46,679 bases of DNA from JACNKJ01 sp964440095 (GTDB taxonomy: Bacteria; Krumholzibacteriota; Krumholzibacteriia; JACNKJ01). The translations under genes and the position numbers were made by a program. Location of the stretch: NCBI GenBank assembly GCA_964440095.1, contig CAYTPZ010000014.1, positions 1-46,679 of the forward strand. Reading direction: 5' to 3'. Positions 1 to 8,102 of this stretch are shown in pieces (the first letter of the stretch is position 1; each line of letters opens with the position of its first letter). The notes under the pieces were generated by a model that worked only from the letters and a program-made list of their open reading frames with translations, did no database searches and had not been told where the DNA came from.

Positions 1-8
1 TCAAGCCT

Positions 9-50
9 CCCGAGTCTAACTCTAGACTTGGAGACATTCTAGGGGGTCAG
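9..50 (-). repeat. Edge repeat, left copy (inverted relative to right edge)
   Basis: Positions 27-50 are the exact reverse complement (24 of 24 bases) of 46510-46533. Similarity continues outward: CCCGAGTCTAAC at 9-20 matches CCCGAGTTAAC read on the other strand at the right edge. The core ends in GGGGGTCAG. Such GGGGTCAG-type repeats often flank IS200-like or REP-associated tyrosine transposases, but no transposase is visible here, so that link is inference. The repeat runs straight into the truncated reading frame that follows. Confidence 0.75.
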
Positions 51-444
51 GTCAGATCACGATCCATTCTACTGGGAAGTCATCGCAGAGTTAGATTGGC
101 GACTTCACAAAGAGTGGTCCTTCCTCTTCAATCAGAGGGTGACTCGATACGACCAGGATTTCCTTGAGATCACACACAATTATGCTTCCAGCTTCGTAGA
201 GATCAGCTATCACCTGAATAAGAGTAGCTACCTCGCTCTGGGCTGGGGTGTGGACCCCTATTGGCTGGATGATGTTAGCAAGCAATTCCTGCCCCATGGC
301 CGTCGCGAATTCCTGGCCGACAACGGCCTGGACGCGACTGCGTTGAAGGATTCTTACCTGGGACTTGGCCGTGTGGTGGATCGAGCGGAAACCGCCTTGA
401 GTGAAGCCCGCCTGCTCACACTGGAGGCGCGCTTTGACTTCTAG
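43..444 (+). CDS. C-terminal fragment of a probable outer-membrane beta-barrel protein (5' truncated)
   Basis: An open frame runs from just after an in-frame TAG (40-42), which lies inside the edge repeat, to the TAG at 442-444. It encodes about 133 residues with alternating polar/apolar strands (for example SFVEISYHLNKSSYLALGWG) and ends LLTLEARFDF. A terminal aromatic residue after an amphipathic strand is typical of outer-membrane barrels. An internal GTG at 139 could start a shorter product, but coding-like sequence continues upstream of it (FYWEVIAELDWRL). The N-terminus is therefore missing, either by insertion of the repeat or because the contig ends there. The next gene overlaps its end, so the two are probably co-transcribed. 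The alpha-glucan genes downstream suggest a role in glucan binding or uptake, which is inference. The exact family is not recognised. Confidence 0.55.
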   Translation, partial: GVRSDHDPFYWEVIAELDWRLHKEWSFLFNQRVTRYDQDFLEITHNYASSFVEISYHLNKSSYLALGWGVDPYWLDDVSKQFLPHGRREFLADNGLDATALKDSYLGLGRVVDRAETALSEARLLTLEARFDF

Positions 445-841
445 ACGAATTGCAATCCTGCTCTGCCTATCATTATCGACAATGCTTCTTGCGGGATGCA
501 GCATGAACATCATCAAGAAGCGATTGCCACCACCTCATCCAGTAGAAGGTGGCATCCTCTTTTCCTATGAAGCGCCGGCGGCGACCATCGTCACGCTGGC
601 CGGGAATTGGGAAGGTAACTGGTGGGGTGGTACAGCCAGCCCCAGCGCCCGCTACGAAAACAATATCGGCCGCATGGAAGACCCTGATGGGGACGGCATC
701 TGGACTATTGTTCAAGTTCTCCCTCCGGGCCGATACATGTACAAGTTCGTCATCGACAACAACACATGGAATACCGATCCCAACAATCCATCCACTGCCA
801 ATGAAGGCGGCTTCACCAATTCACTCCTCGTGGTGAAGTGA
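434..841 (+). CDS. Small lipoprotein with CBM48/AMPK-type glycogen-binding domain
   Basis: Encodes 135 residues. A lipoprotein signal peptide (MTSRRIAILLCLSLSTMLLAGC, lipobox LLAGC, acylated Cys22) is followed by one early-set beta-sandwich of the glycogen-binding/CBM48 type. The diagnostic features are VTLAGNWEGNWW near residues 50-62, the acidic loop DPDGDGIW, and PGRYMYKFVID followed by W-NTDPNNP. I chose TTG at 434 because GGAGG (423-427) lies 6 bases upstream and the signal peptide is then of normal length; GTG at 401 is an in-frame alternative. The gene overlaps its upstream neighbour, and its TGA overlaps an alternative GTG of the next gene. It probably holds alpha-glucan at the outer membrane or in the periplasm for the neighbouring GH57 system. 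Confidence 0.8.
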   Translation: MTSRRIAILLCLSLSTMLLAGCSMNIIKKRLPPPHPVEGGILFSYEAPAATIVTLAGNWEGNWWGGTASPSARYENNIGRMEDPDGDGIWTIVQVLPPGRYMYKFVIDNNTWNTDPNNPSTANEGGFTNSLLVVK

Positions 842-852
842 TCGGAGTGAGC

Positions 853-2226
853 ATGATCCGAATCGTCATTCCAATTCTAATACTTGCACTCTTGGCTGCT
901 TGTCTGCCCAACCCCGAAGGTCCGGCACTCGAGCCACCCGGCGCTCCGCCTTCGGAGTTTGTTTCGAATTTCAGTAGCATCCAGATCAATGGTGATTTCT
1001 CCGGCATCAATTGGGACCCTGCCGACCTTCGACATTACCTCAAACTGGAAGCGGACTACCGTTGGGCAATCTGGGTTTCCGTGCTTGAGAGTGATTACAC
1101 CGATGGAAACATTCACTTCAAATTCACCCACGATGCCGACTGGGCTCCCGATAATTTCGGATCAGGTGCTGAACCAGGAGACCTGGTGCTAGAGAGCGGT
1201 GACCCACCCCACTGCATCATCGAGATGGCAGGGCCTCCAGGTTTCTACAAGATCTGGATGGACGACAGTCAATTTCGCTACTCACACGAATTGGATCTAG
1301 CCACAGGAGGCATTCAGGGAGATTTGGTCTTCGGCGGACAAGAGGCGCCAAACACAAGCATTCAGCTTTGGGCCGACAATGAGCATGGCGATGCGCAGCT
1401 ATGGACGGTTGAGGTCGAGGATGGCAGTTACTCTATCGATAATCTCGCAGACAGTCTTTACACCCTCGTGGCCACGGCAACAGGATATGGAACAGTAAGC
1501 GAACAAGTGCGCGTGAGCGCCGGTCAGGTTGCAAACTTCAACTTTGAGTTTGGCGACCCCCTCGATAGTGTGGAACCTGACCAACCCTGGGCAACTCCCA
1601 TTATCGACGGCACACTTGAAGGTGATTGGACCGAGATCTACGACGACGGTGGCCATATAGGTTTATGGAACCTGGTCAACATGGACTACAACGCCCGCCA
1701 TGCCAGCTGGGACGCTGATTCCCTCTACCTGGCCGTCAGTGGTAATTTCGCGGGTACCTACAACTCCCTAAATCTCTACATCGACGCGGACTACGGCACG
1801 GGAAGTGGCCTCACCGACCTTTCCCTCATTCACGGTGAGGACGATTACGCCACGATTGTGAATCGTCTCAACAAGCTTGTGAGTTTCGATGCAGTTCCAG
1901 AGTTCGGGGCCGAATTCGCCACGAGCACTTGGGGACACATTGATCTTGCCTTGAGCAGTATTGCATCTGATGGTGCAACGGTCGCTCTGGGTCGAGGCGC
2001 CATCGCCGCCAGCGCCGACGCACTCGAACTTTCTATTCCCTGGTCGGTGCTATATCCTGAGATTGGCGGGGAGGGCGCGGTTCCCCCATTCGCACAGATC
2101 GCCGTCTTCGCACTCATCGGCAGCAACAGCGACTCGGCCATGTCCGACGACAGTCTGCCTCTCGTGGACGATCTCAACACCCCCGACGCCGTCGTCATCA
2201 TTCCCATCGACGAGGACGGGGAATAG
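853..2226 (+). CDS. Starch-binding lipoprotein (SusE/F-like, carboxypeptidase-regulatory-like and CBM9/DOMON-like domains)
   Basis: Encodes 457 residues. The lipoprotein signal MIRIVIPILILALLAAC places the acylated Cys at 17. Residues ~30-150 resemble a SusE/SusF-type starch-binding beta-sandwich: an INGDFSGINWDPAD opening, GNIHFKFTHDADWAPDNFG, and GPPGFYKIWMDD closing strands. Residues ~150-230 look like a carboxypeptidase-regulatory-like fold (GSYSIDNLADSLYTLVATATGYGTVSEQVRVSAGQ, split over short strands). Residues ~245-450 resemble the glucodextranase/CBM9-like domain (IIDGTLEGDW, DSLYLAVSG, LNLYIDADYGTGSG). ATG 853 with GGAG at 844-847 is preferred; GTG at 838 overlaps the previous stop but would spoil the signal peptide. 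Its TAG overlaps the GTG of the GH57 gene, so translation is probably coupled. Domain calls are by motif only. Confidence 0.7.
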   Translation: MIRIVIPILILALLAACLPNPEGPALEPPGAPPSEFVSNFSSIQINGDFSGINWDPADLRHYLKLEADYRWAIWVSVLESDYTDGNIHFKFTHDADWAPDNFGSGAEPGDLVLESGDPPHCIIEMAGPPGFYKIWMDDSQFRYSHELDLATGGIQGDLVFGGQEAPNTSIQLWADNEHGDAQLWTVEVEDGSYSIDNLADSLYTLVATATGYGTVSEQVRVSAGQVANFNFEFGDPLDSVEPDQPWATPIIDGTLEGDWTEIYDDGGHIGLWNLVNMDYNARHASWDADSLYLAVSGNFAGTYNSLNLYIDADYGTGSGLTDLSLIHGEDDYATIVNRLNKLVSFDAVPEFGAEFATSTWGHIDLALSSIASDGATVALGRGAIAASADALELSIPWSVLYPEIGGEGAVPPFAQIAVFALIGSNSDSAMSDDSLPLVDDLNTPDAVVIIPIDEDGE

Positions 2227-4280
2227 TGCCTGCGGCCGGTGGCATTGCGCTTGGCGTTCACAATCATCAACCCGTGGGAAACTTCGGGCACGTCATCGAG
2301 CAGGCATTCGAGCAGGCCTACGGGCCCTTTCTCGACACCTTGGAACGTTTTCCCAATGTGAAAATGAACTTTCACACCAGCGGCCCTCTGCTGGAGTGGA
2401 TGAAGAGTGCCCGGCCTGAGTACATCAAGCGCCTCGGTCAACTTGCGCAATCCGGACAAGTTGAGATAGTGGGCGGCGCCTATTGGGAGCCCATCCTCAG
2501 TGTTCTACCTGAAGCGGATCAACGGGCGCAGATCAAACGCATGCAATTGGAAATCGAGCAACTTTTTGCGGTGAAGGCGCGCGGGTTCTGGTTGGCCGAG
2601 CGCATTTGGGAACCGCATCTGCCCCGTGTACTTGCCGAGGAAGGTGTGGATTATGTCATGCTTGATGACAGTCACTTCCTGGGCGCGGGTTTCTCTCCCG
2701 ACTCACTGCACGACTATTATCTGAGCGAAGAAGGCGGCCGCAGTGTGGCCATATTCCCCATATCGCGGGAACTCAGATACCTGATTCCCTTCCGCCCCAT
2801 CGAGGAACTGGAAAAGCATCTGGATCAGCTGCCCGAAGAAGGACTCGGCGTTCTCTTCGACGACGGCGAAAAGTTCGGGCTCTGGCGCGGCACCCATGAT
2901 CACTGCTACGGCGAAGGCTATTTGAAACGTCTATTCGATTTTCTATCCCAGCGTGAAGATCGTCCCACATGCCTTTTCTCAGAATGGCTCGACGCCCGCC
3001 CTGCAGCCGGCAGTGCTTATCTTCCCACAGGCAGTTATCAGGAAATGGGCGAATGGTCTCTACCCGCCAAGGCTGCGGAACGCTTTAACGGCCTTAGCGA
3101 GCGCCTGGGAGAAAGCCCGGAAAAAAGTCCATTTCTGCGCGGAGGATTCTGGCGCAACTTCTTCGTGAAGTATCCCGAGAGTCACTGGATGCACAAGCGC
3201 ATGCTCCTGGCCAGCCGCCGCTGCGATGAAGTCACGAACCGGCCCATGGCCCTGCGCGAACAAGCCCGTGATCAGGTTTTGCAATCGCAATGCAATTGCG
3301 CCTACTGGCACGGGCTTTTCGGCGGGCTCTATCTCCCCCATCTTCCCCAGGCCGTTTTCGAGCGCATCGTCCGTGCGGAAGCCATCGTGCATCCGGCCGC
3401 CTATAGAATCGAAGAATTGGACATGGACATGGACGGCCACCAGGAAATCTTTTGGTCCAGCCCTCATGCCCAGCTTTTCCTCAAGCCCGATGACGGCGGA
3501 TCCGTTCGCGAGATCGACTTCCTGGAGAAGCCATTCCCACTCAGCAATGTGCTTTCGCGTCGTCGAGAGTTTTATCATCGCCATGTGGCGGAAGCGCTCT
3601 CACCCGATGAAGACAGCTCCCTCAGCATCCACGACGTGAAATCTGCGAAGGAAAAGGGCCTGGAGAAGCTGCTCATCTATGACCCCTACACGCGCGCAGG
3701 ATTGGAAGAGCGATTCTTCGAGGCCGGTGTCGAAGCCGCCCCTTATGACGGCGGCCTCTTTGATACGCGTGCCTGGCGCTTCAAGGCCGAACTTCCCGAT
3801 AGCCCTGATGACGAATTGATTTTACGAGGCTGCCGCCGGGATCTGAAGATCGAGAAACGTTTGGCCTGGGAAGATGAGGGCCGCACGCTACGCGTGGCCT
3901 ACCTTCTCGAATACATCGGCGAAACCGAAAAGAACCTGACCTTCGCCTCCGGTTGGAATTTCAATTTTCTAGCCCCCGAAGCCCACGATCGGCGCTTCCG
4001 AGCCGATGGCAAGGACCTAGCAGAACCTCAGCTGCGCAGTCGCGGCTGGGCCGACCCTGCTTCGCAATTTGAATTGCGTGATGAATGGGCAGGCTTGTCG
4101 GTTTTTCTGGAAGGAAGAGATCTGCGCATCTGGCGGGAGCCCATCGAAACGGTAAGCATGTCCGAAGATGGTTTCGAGCGCGTCTATCAAGGCTCATGGA
4201 TCGCCGTTTGCACATCGGTAACCTTGGCCAAGGGAAATCCTCTTCAATTTGAATATCGACTGCGCATGGAAAAACACTAG
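2226..4280 (+). CDS. GH57 4-alpha-glucanotransferase
   Basis: Encodes 684 residues with no signal peptide, so probably cytoplasmic. It is close in length and layout to the Thermococcus litoralis 4-alpha-glucanotransferase group: a GH57 (beta/alpha)7 barrel followed by the beta-rich DUF1925/DUF1926-type domains. Visible GH57 motifs are VHNHQPVGNFG (residues 11-21), GGAYWEPIL (83-91), GFWLAERIWEP (120-130), and FDDGEKFGLW (211-220). The first motif of that pair supplies the predicted nucleophile Glu125, and the second supplies the acid/base Asp near 213-214, matching E123/D214 in the characterised enzyme. It should transfer maltooligosaccharyl units between alpha-1,4-glucans during starch or glycogen processing. 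The GTG start overlaps the stop of the preceding lipoprotein gene. It converges with the broken GH57 gene with a 12-base gap and no clear terminator between them. Confidence 0.88.
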   Translation: MPAAGGIALGVHNHQPVGNFGHVIEQAFEQAYGPFLDTLERFPNVKMNFHTSGPLLEWMKSARPEYIKRLGQLAQSGQVEIVGGAYWEPILSVLPEADQRAQIKRMQLEIEQLFAVKARGFWLAERIWEPHLPRVLAEEGVDYVMLDDSHFLGAGFSPDSLHDYYLSEEGGRSVAIFPISRELRYLIPFRPIEELEKHLDQLPEEGLGVLFDDGEKFGLWRGTHDHCYGEGYLKRLFDFLSQREDRPTCLFSEWLDARPAAGSAYLPTGSYQEMGEWSLPAKAAERFNGLSERLGESPEKSPFLRGGFWRNFFVKYPESHWMHKRMLLASRRCDEVTNRPMALREQARDQVLQSQCNCAYWHGLFGGLYLPHLPQAVFERIVRAEAIVHPAAYRIEELDMDMDGHQEIFWSSPHAQLFLKPDDGGSVREIDFLEKPFPLSNVLSRRREFYHRHVAEALSPDEDSSLSIHDVKSAKEKGLEKLLIYDPYTRAGLEERFFEAGVEAAPYDGGLFDTRAWRFKAELPDSPDDELILRGCRRDLKIEKRLAWEDEGRTLRVAYLLEYIGETEKNLTFASGWNFNFLAPEAHDRRFRADGKDLAEPQLRSRGWADPASQFELRDEWAGLSVFLEGRDLRIWREPIETVSMSEDGFERVYQGSWIAVCTSVTLAKGNPLQFEYRLRMEKH

Positions 4281-4292
4281 ATCAAGCAGAGC

Positions 4293-7200
4293 CTACTTCA
4301 ACAAAATCCCTTTCACGCTTCTCCACTCACTTTTGCTGTTCACCCTAAATAGATAGACCCCGCTGGGGCTATCATGCCCCCGGGCATCACGACCATCCCA
4401 GCGAAGCTCCAGATCGCCCTGACTCACTCCTCTATAGAGAGATGTGATTCGCCGCCCCTCGATGTCGAATACCTCAACCCTCAGGGGTCCTTCGGCGGAT
4501 TTCACCGTCAATCGAACTTCCGGATTGAATGGATTGGGAAAGAGCATCACTGATAGATGTGAGGACGGTGCCGTATCTACACCGGTCGCATGACTCCAAA
4601 GCAAATAGTACTCTGCGGCTTCAAGGTCGCCATCACCATCACCTGCAGGCGCTTTGGCAAGCAGTAGGCCGGCGTCGGGATTGTCGTATCCCGTGGCGGC
4701 GATCCAAAGGCTATCGGGCACTTCGTTACCATAAAGCGGCCCAAGGTCGAGCAACCCCTCAAGCACCGTTCCCTGCGCCGATGAGTATTCAGGACCGGTC
4801 ACTACATTGCTCGCCGCGTCGAACCAGCCGAACCATCCGTTGGAATCTTCGGCTCCAAGGTAGAAGTCCCAGCCCAGAACATTTCCGGATTTGGCCCAGG
4901 GTGCAACGACCTGAGCACCAAGTTCGCTCAAGACAAAGATGAAGTGATCCAAACCCGTCGTTTCCCCCAGACCTTCGGTGGCAAGATAGAGCAGGTCGCC
5001 CTGGCGCGCGCCCCAAAGTGTGAGGCCGTCGCCATCGGCGAGAAGTTCCGCGCCGGCATCGAGGGATCCGTCCATGAGGAATCCACCTGAACCACCACTC
5101 ACCGGCACGATCCAGTCTGATCCGCCATTGTTGTCCCAGTTGTTCGCGCCATCATGGAAGACGAATTCGAGACTCGATGCATGTTAGGGCAACACGAAAC
5201 CCCACTGCCAATGCTCGTCGATTTCGTTCCAGGTCATGACTTCGTCGACCACTTCTTGCCAGCCGTTGATTCCACGGTGAATGGATATTTCCGCCGAGCC
5301 GTCCAGCGGGCCGCCCGTGGCACCGTAGAAAACCGTAATCCACTCGCCCGCCTCGGGCAGTTCGGGTTCCCACCAGGCCGCACTCTCACCGCTTCCCCCA
5401 TCGCCGGTGCCCACATACACGTGTTGAATGGGGCTTCGCTTCACATTGCCCAGGGAATCTTCGGCCTCCACATAATAGTCGAGAAGAACATCGCTGTAGC
5501 CCGAAAGCTCGATCCAATACTCATCAGCGATGCGGTAGGGCAACACGGTGAAATCGATGCCGGAGATATCCCATGGTTCACCCAGGGGCATCTCCCGGTG
5601 ATTCATGCTCATGGCCGTCCATGCAGCGACCTCGTCGCCGCCGGCATAGAGTTCATTGTCGTGAGTCGCGGGATCGTTGGCATTATCGAAATCTTCTCGA
5701 ACCATGAGTTCGACGCGCGCGAGTCATGAGTAGTCATGAGCGAAAGTCCACACGTGAAAATCGCGACTCATGGCCGCTCCTTCGCCGCCGGGATATCCCC
5801 AAAGGCTGCCGCCGCCGCGCCCCCCAGGATTCCAGGGCAAACGCTGGGGAAGCCAGATGGTCGGCGCGACCGTGTCCGCACCGGACTGGGCCACAGGCAA
5901 TGCCGAATCCAGTGCCTTGTTGCAGGCCAGGGTCGCCTTCACTTCCATGTCGAGGGCTGAGCCGTAGTACATGTATCCGCTCTCATAGCCCGCCAGCAAA
6001 AAATGCCAGGCACGTTCCACGTGATTTGCACCGGTCAGAGGAAAGACCACGCGTTCGGGATCGGGCGCGCCTGAAATAGCCTCCGCGGTTTCCACCACAT
6101 TCTGCGCGGCGGTTAGCACGGCCCAGTTGCGTTCGTCCTCGGCCCATCCACCGGGAATGTCAAAATTGCCGCTGGCATCTACCGGCGGCCAATTCCAATT
6201 GATGTACTGCGGGCTTCCAAAGTCGCCGTCTGCGTTCACCCATCCTCCGTCTTCCACATGGACCACATCTTCCGCCGGAACAGGATGGTCCGCGAGATAA
6301 GTCGCCACCGTGGTGGGCGCGTAACCTGCGGCCGCAGCGTTATGTGAAAACTGATCCACCGACTCGTAGTAGTAGCTATAGCCGCCGCTCCAGGCGTTGT
6401 CTCCATCATGGGCAAACAAAATCAACATGGGATGAGCGGGATCGCTGGCGGCGGAAATGGCATCGATGGAGCCGGTGCCGAACATGCCGTATCCCTCGTC
6501 CCAGCTCATGGCGTTGGCCGCAGGCACCACCACCAAGTTAGAAACAGCGCCACTGGACGGGTTCACGTATTCCGCTCGGTGAGGCGTAAAACCGTAGGGA
6601 TAGGGAACCTTCAATACCACGCCACGGGGAATGGAGTGCTCGGTCCAATCGCTCTGCGCCGGATTCACCTGGTCAGCCGGATTAGGCGGATCGCAATTGT
6701 CCTGGCCTGCGTTGTAGGGATAGTTCACGCAGGCGCGGCCGATGTGCAGATCTCCCACCACGGACCAGTCGATACCCGCATCCACCAAGGCGGGAATCAG
6801 ACGCTCGCTGAAGCACATTTCAGCGGGAAAGAAACCGCGCGAGTAATTCGAATCCCCCCAGGCCTGGTCATAGATGGCCTTGGCGCAGGCCAGTTCCATG
6901 CGAAAGGCAACATCGTCCATGAGGGGCCCAATGGCGTGGTGGAAGCCCACCAGTAAAGGTTCCAAGCGAGGCTGGCCGGCGCTGTTTGTCCAGGAACGCG
7001 CCTCACGATAGTACGAGGTCCAGTTGGCTCCATAGGCTCCACCATCCCAGCCCGCATCGCCCAGGGAGGAGATGTTTTCGATGAGAGCACCGGCGAAGGA
7101 TACCTGCGCCCCGGCTTCAGGCAGATCGAGCATGCTGGCCACAGCATCCCTGGGATACCATTGGTAGTCGCCGATGCGATCGTCCTTGCCGAAGATCTCG

Positions 7201-7385
7201 GCCAGATCGTTCTGGGAGTAATTCCCCAGCAGGGTCTCGTAGGCGGTCTGATAGCGGCCCGGCGTCCATACACTTTCATCCGGCCAATAGATGGGCTGGT
7301 GCATGTGCCAAAGATAAGTGCTGTGGACGTTGGTGGAAGCCAATGCGACCGTTGCAATCAACAGGATGAAGAGAACCTTGCGCAT
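4293..7385 (-). pseudogene. Exported GH57 amylase-like multidomain gene interrupted by two in-frame stops
   Basis: One reading frame of 1,030 sense positions runs from ATG 7385 to TAG 4293, broken only by TGA at 5724-5726 (codon 554) and TAA at 5184-5186 (codon 734). There is no frameshift. The start is supported by AAAGGA four bases upstream and by a signal peptide (MRKVLFILLIATVALAS). Segment 1 is a GH57 catalytic domain opening YLWHMHQPIYW. After the TGA the sequence continues with a beta domain (ARVELMVREDF, DNELYAGGDEV), then a CBM25-like module (ITVFYGATGG, IHRGINGW), and after the TAA with the rest of that module (SLEFVFHDGANNWDNNGG). It ends in a FlgD-like sorting domain (FPNPFNP to GILLK). 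Aligned to family features, the TGA falls where a YS-Gly turn is expected. Both stops are one G-to-T change from plausible sense codons (GGA, GAA). Most likely recently inactivated; readthrough or assembly error are alternatives. Confidence 0.75.
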
Positions 7386-7400
7386 AATGTCCTTTCGGGG

Positions 7401-7418
7401 AAAGCTCATTATAGCATG
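7401..7418 (-). promoter_or_regulatory. Extended -10 promoter for the GH57 reading frame
   Basis: On the minus strand ATGCTATAATGAG places a perfect TATAAT (7413-7408) with an upstream TGC extended -10 element, about 22 bases before ATG 7385. No good -35 box is seen, as expected for an extended -10 promoter. Similar GCTATAAT elements precede the minus-strand genes starting at 21411 and 38727. Confidence 0.5.
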
Positions 7419-7585
7419 CCCCAGCCTGCCTGCGACGGTCCCTTACCCGGAGCCTCCGAGACGGAGAAACGGGACGGGACGCCATATCTTGCGACTTGTG
7501 GGACAGGCCAAAATGCGCGCTATCCCGAGAATTTGCTGCCTGTCGAAGCGAAGACGGAGCAGGAGTCTCTCCCCGTTTCCCCATC

Positions 7586-7647
7586 CCGGAAATTTCCGGA
7601 AAACTCGCATTTCTGCTGAAAAATAAGGTTTACAAGATCTTAAGATC
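7586..7647. promoter_or_regulatory. Two perfect palindromes in the divergent regulatory gap
   Basis: CCGGAAATTTCCGG (7586-7599, 14 bases) and GATCTTAAGATC (7636-7647, 12 bases) are perfect palindromes 36 bases apart. They lie in the 426-base gap between the divergent GH57 gene and the korD operon. They could be operator sites for dimeric regulators. The rest of the gap holds no credible gene. Confidence 0.35.
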
Positions 7648-7811
7648 CGTGTAGCCTCAACTCCAATTAAAGACGGCCCTTGGGTCGTCCCGTCGACCCG
7701 GCTTCCCGTCGGTTTCAACCGCCGCGGGAGGCTTCATTTCAGCTTAGGGTTTGGGCGGAAGTAAGCGGTTACTAACCAATGCTCTTCCACCCTCACCGGG
7801 AAGAGGACAAG

Positions 7812-8102
7812 ATGCCGCGGTATTGGCGCGAGCCCCTCGACGTCCACGATATCAAAGTCCCGCGTGGCGACATTCACATCATCATTGAACGCTGTAAAGG
7901 CTGCGAGTTTTGCGCGGAGTTTTGTCCGCGCGACGTGCTCGCCATGTCCAGCGAATTCAATGCTAAGGGTTATCACTACCCGGAAGTGAAACAGGCCGAT
8001 CGCTGCGTCGACTGTGATCTCTGCGAAATCATCTGCCCCGATTTCGCCATCTTCGTCCTACCTGAAAAGAAGGATGAGGAGGTGCGAAATGCAGCAAGCT
8101 GA
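7812..8102 (+). CDS. korD: 2-oxoacid:ferredoxin oxidoreductase, delta (ferredoxin-type) subunit
   Basis: A 96-residue two-cluster ferredoxin. Two classical CxxCxxCxxxC sets are visible, at Cys28/31/34/38 (CKGCEFCAEFCP) and Cys65/68/71/75 (CVDCDLCEIICP). It passes electrons from the thiamine/FeS core to external acceptors. ATG 7812 is preferred over ATG 7779, 33 bases upstream, because an AGAGGA ribosome-binding site lies just before it. The short N-terminus MPRYWREPL also fits the KorD family better. It is the first gene of a long operon in the order D-A-B-C known from methanogen korDABC, and its end overlaps korA by 14 bases. The family is clear; the actual oxoacid (2-oxoglutarate or another) is not determined by sequence. 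Confidence 0.88.
   Translation: MPRYWREPLDVHDIKVPRGDIHIIIERCKGCEFCAEFCPRDVLAMSSEFNAKGYHYPEVKQADRCVDCDLCEIICPDFAIFVLPEKKDEEVRNAAS

Noticed and set aside
5700..5726. TGA at codon 554 of the GH57 gene read as selenocysteine or as a glycine code
   Set aside because: The hairpin downstream (TCGAAC/GTTCGA) lacks the loop G expected of a SECIS. The product is an exported glycosidase, the expected residue is Gly rather than Cys, and a TAA also interrupts the same frame. Other genes in the window end normally at TGA, so a reassigned UGA code is not supported.
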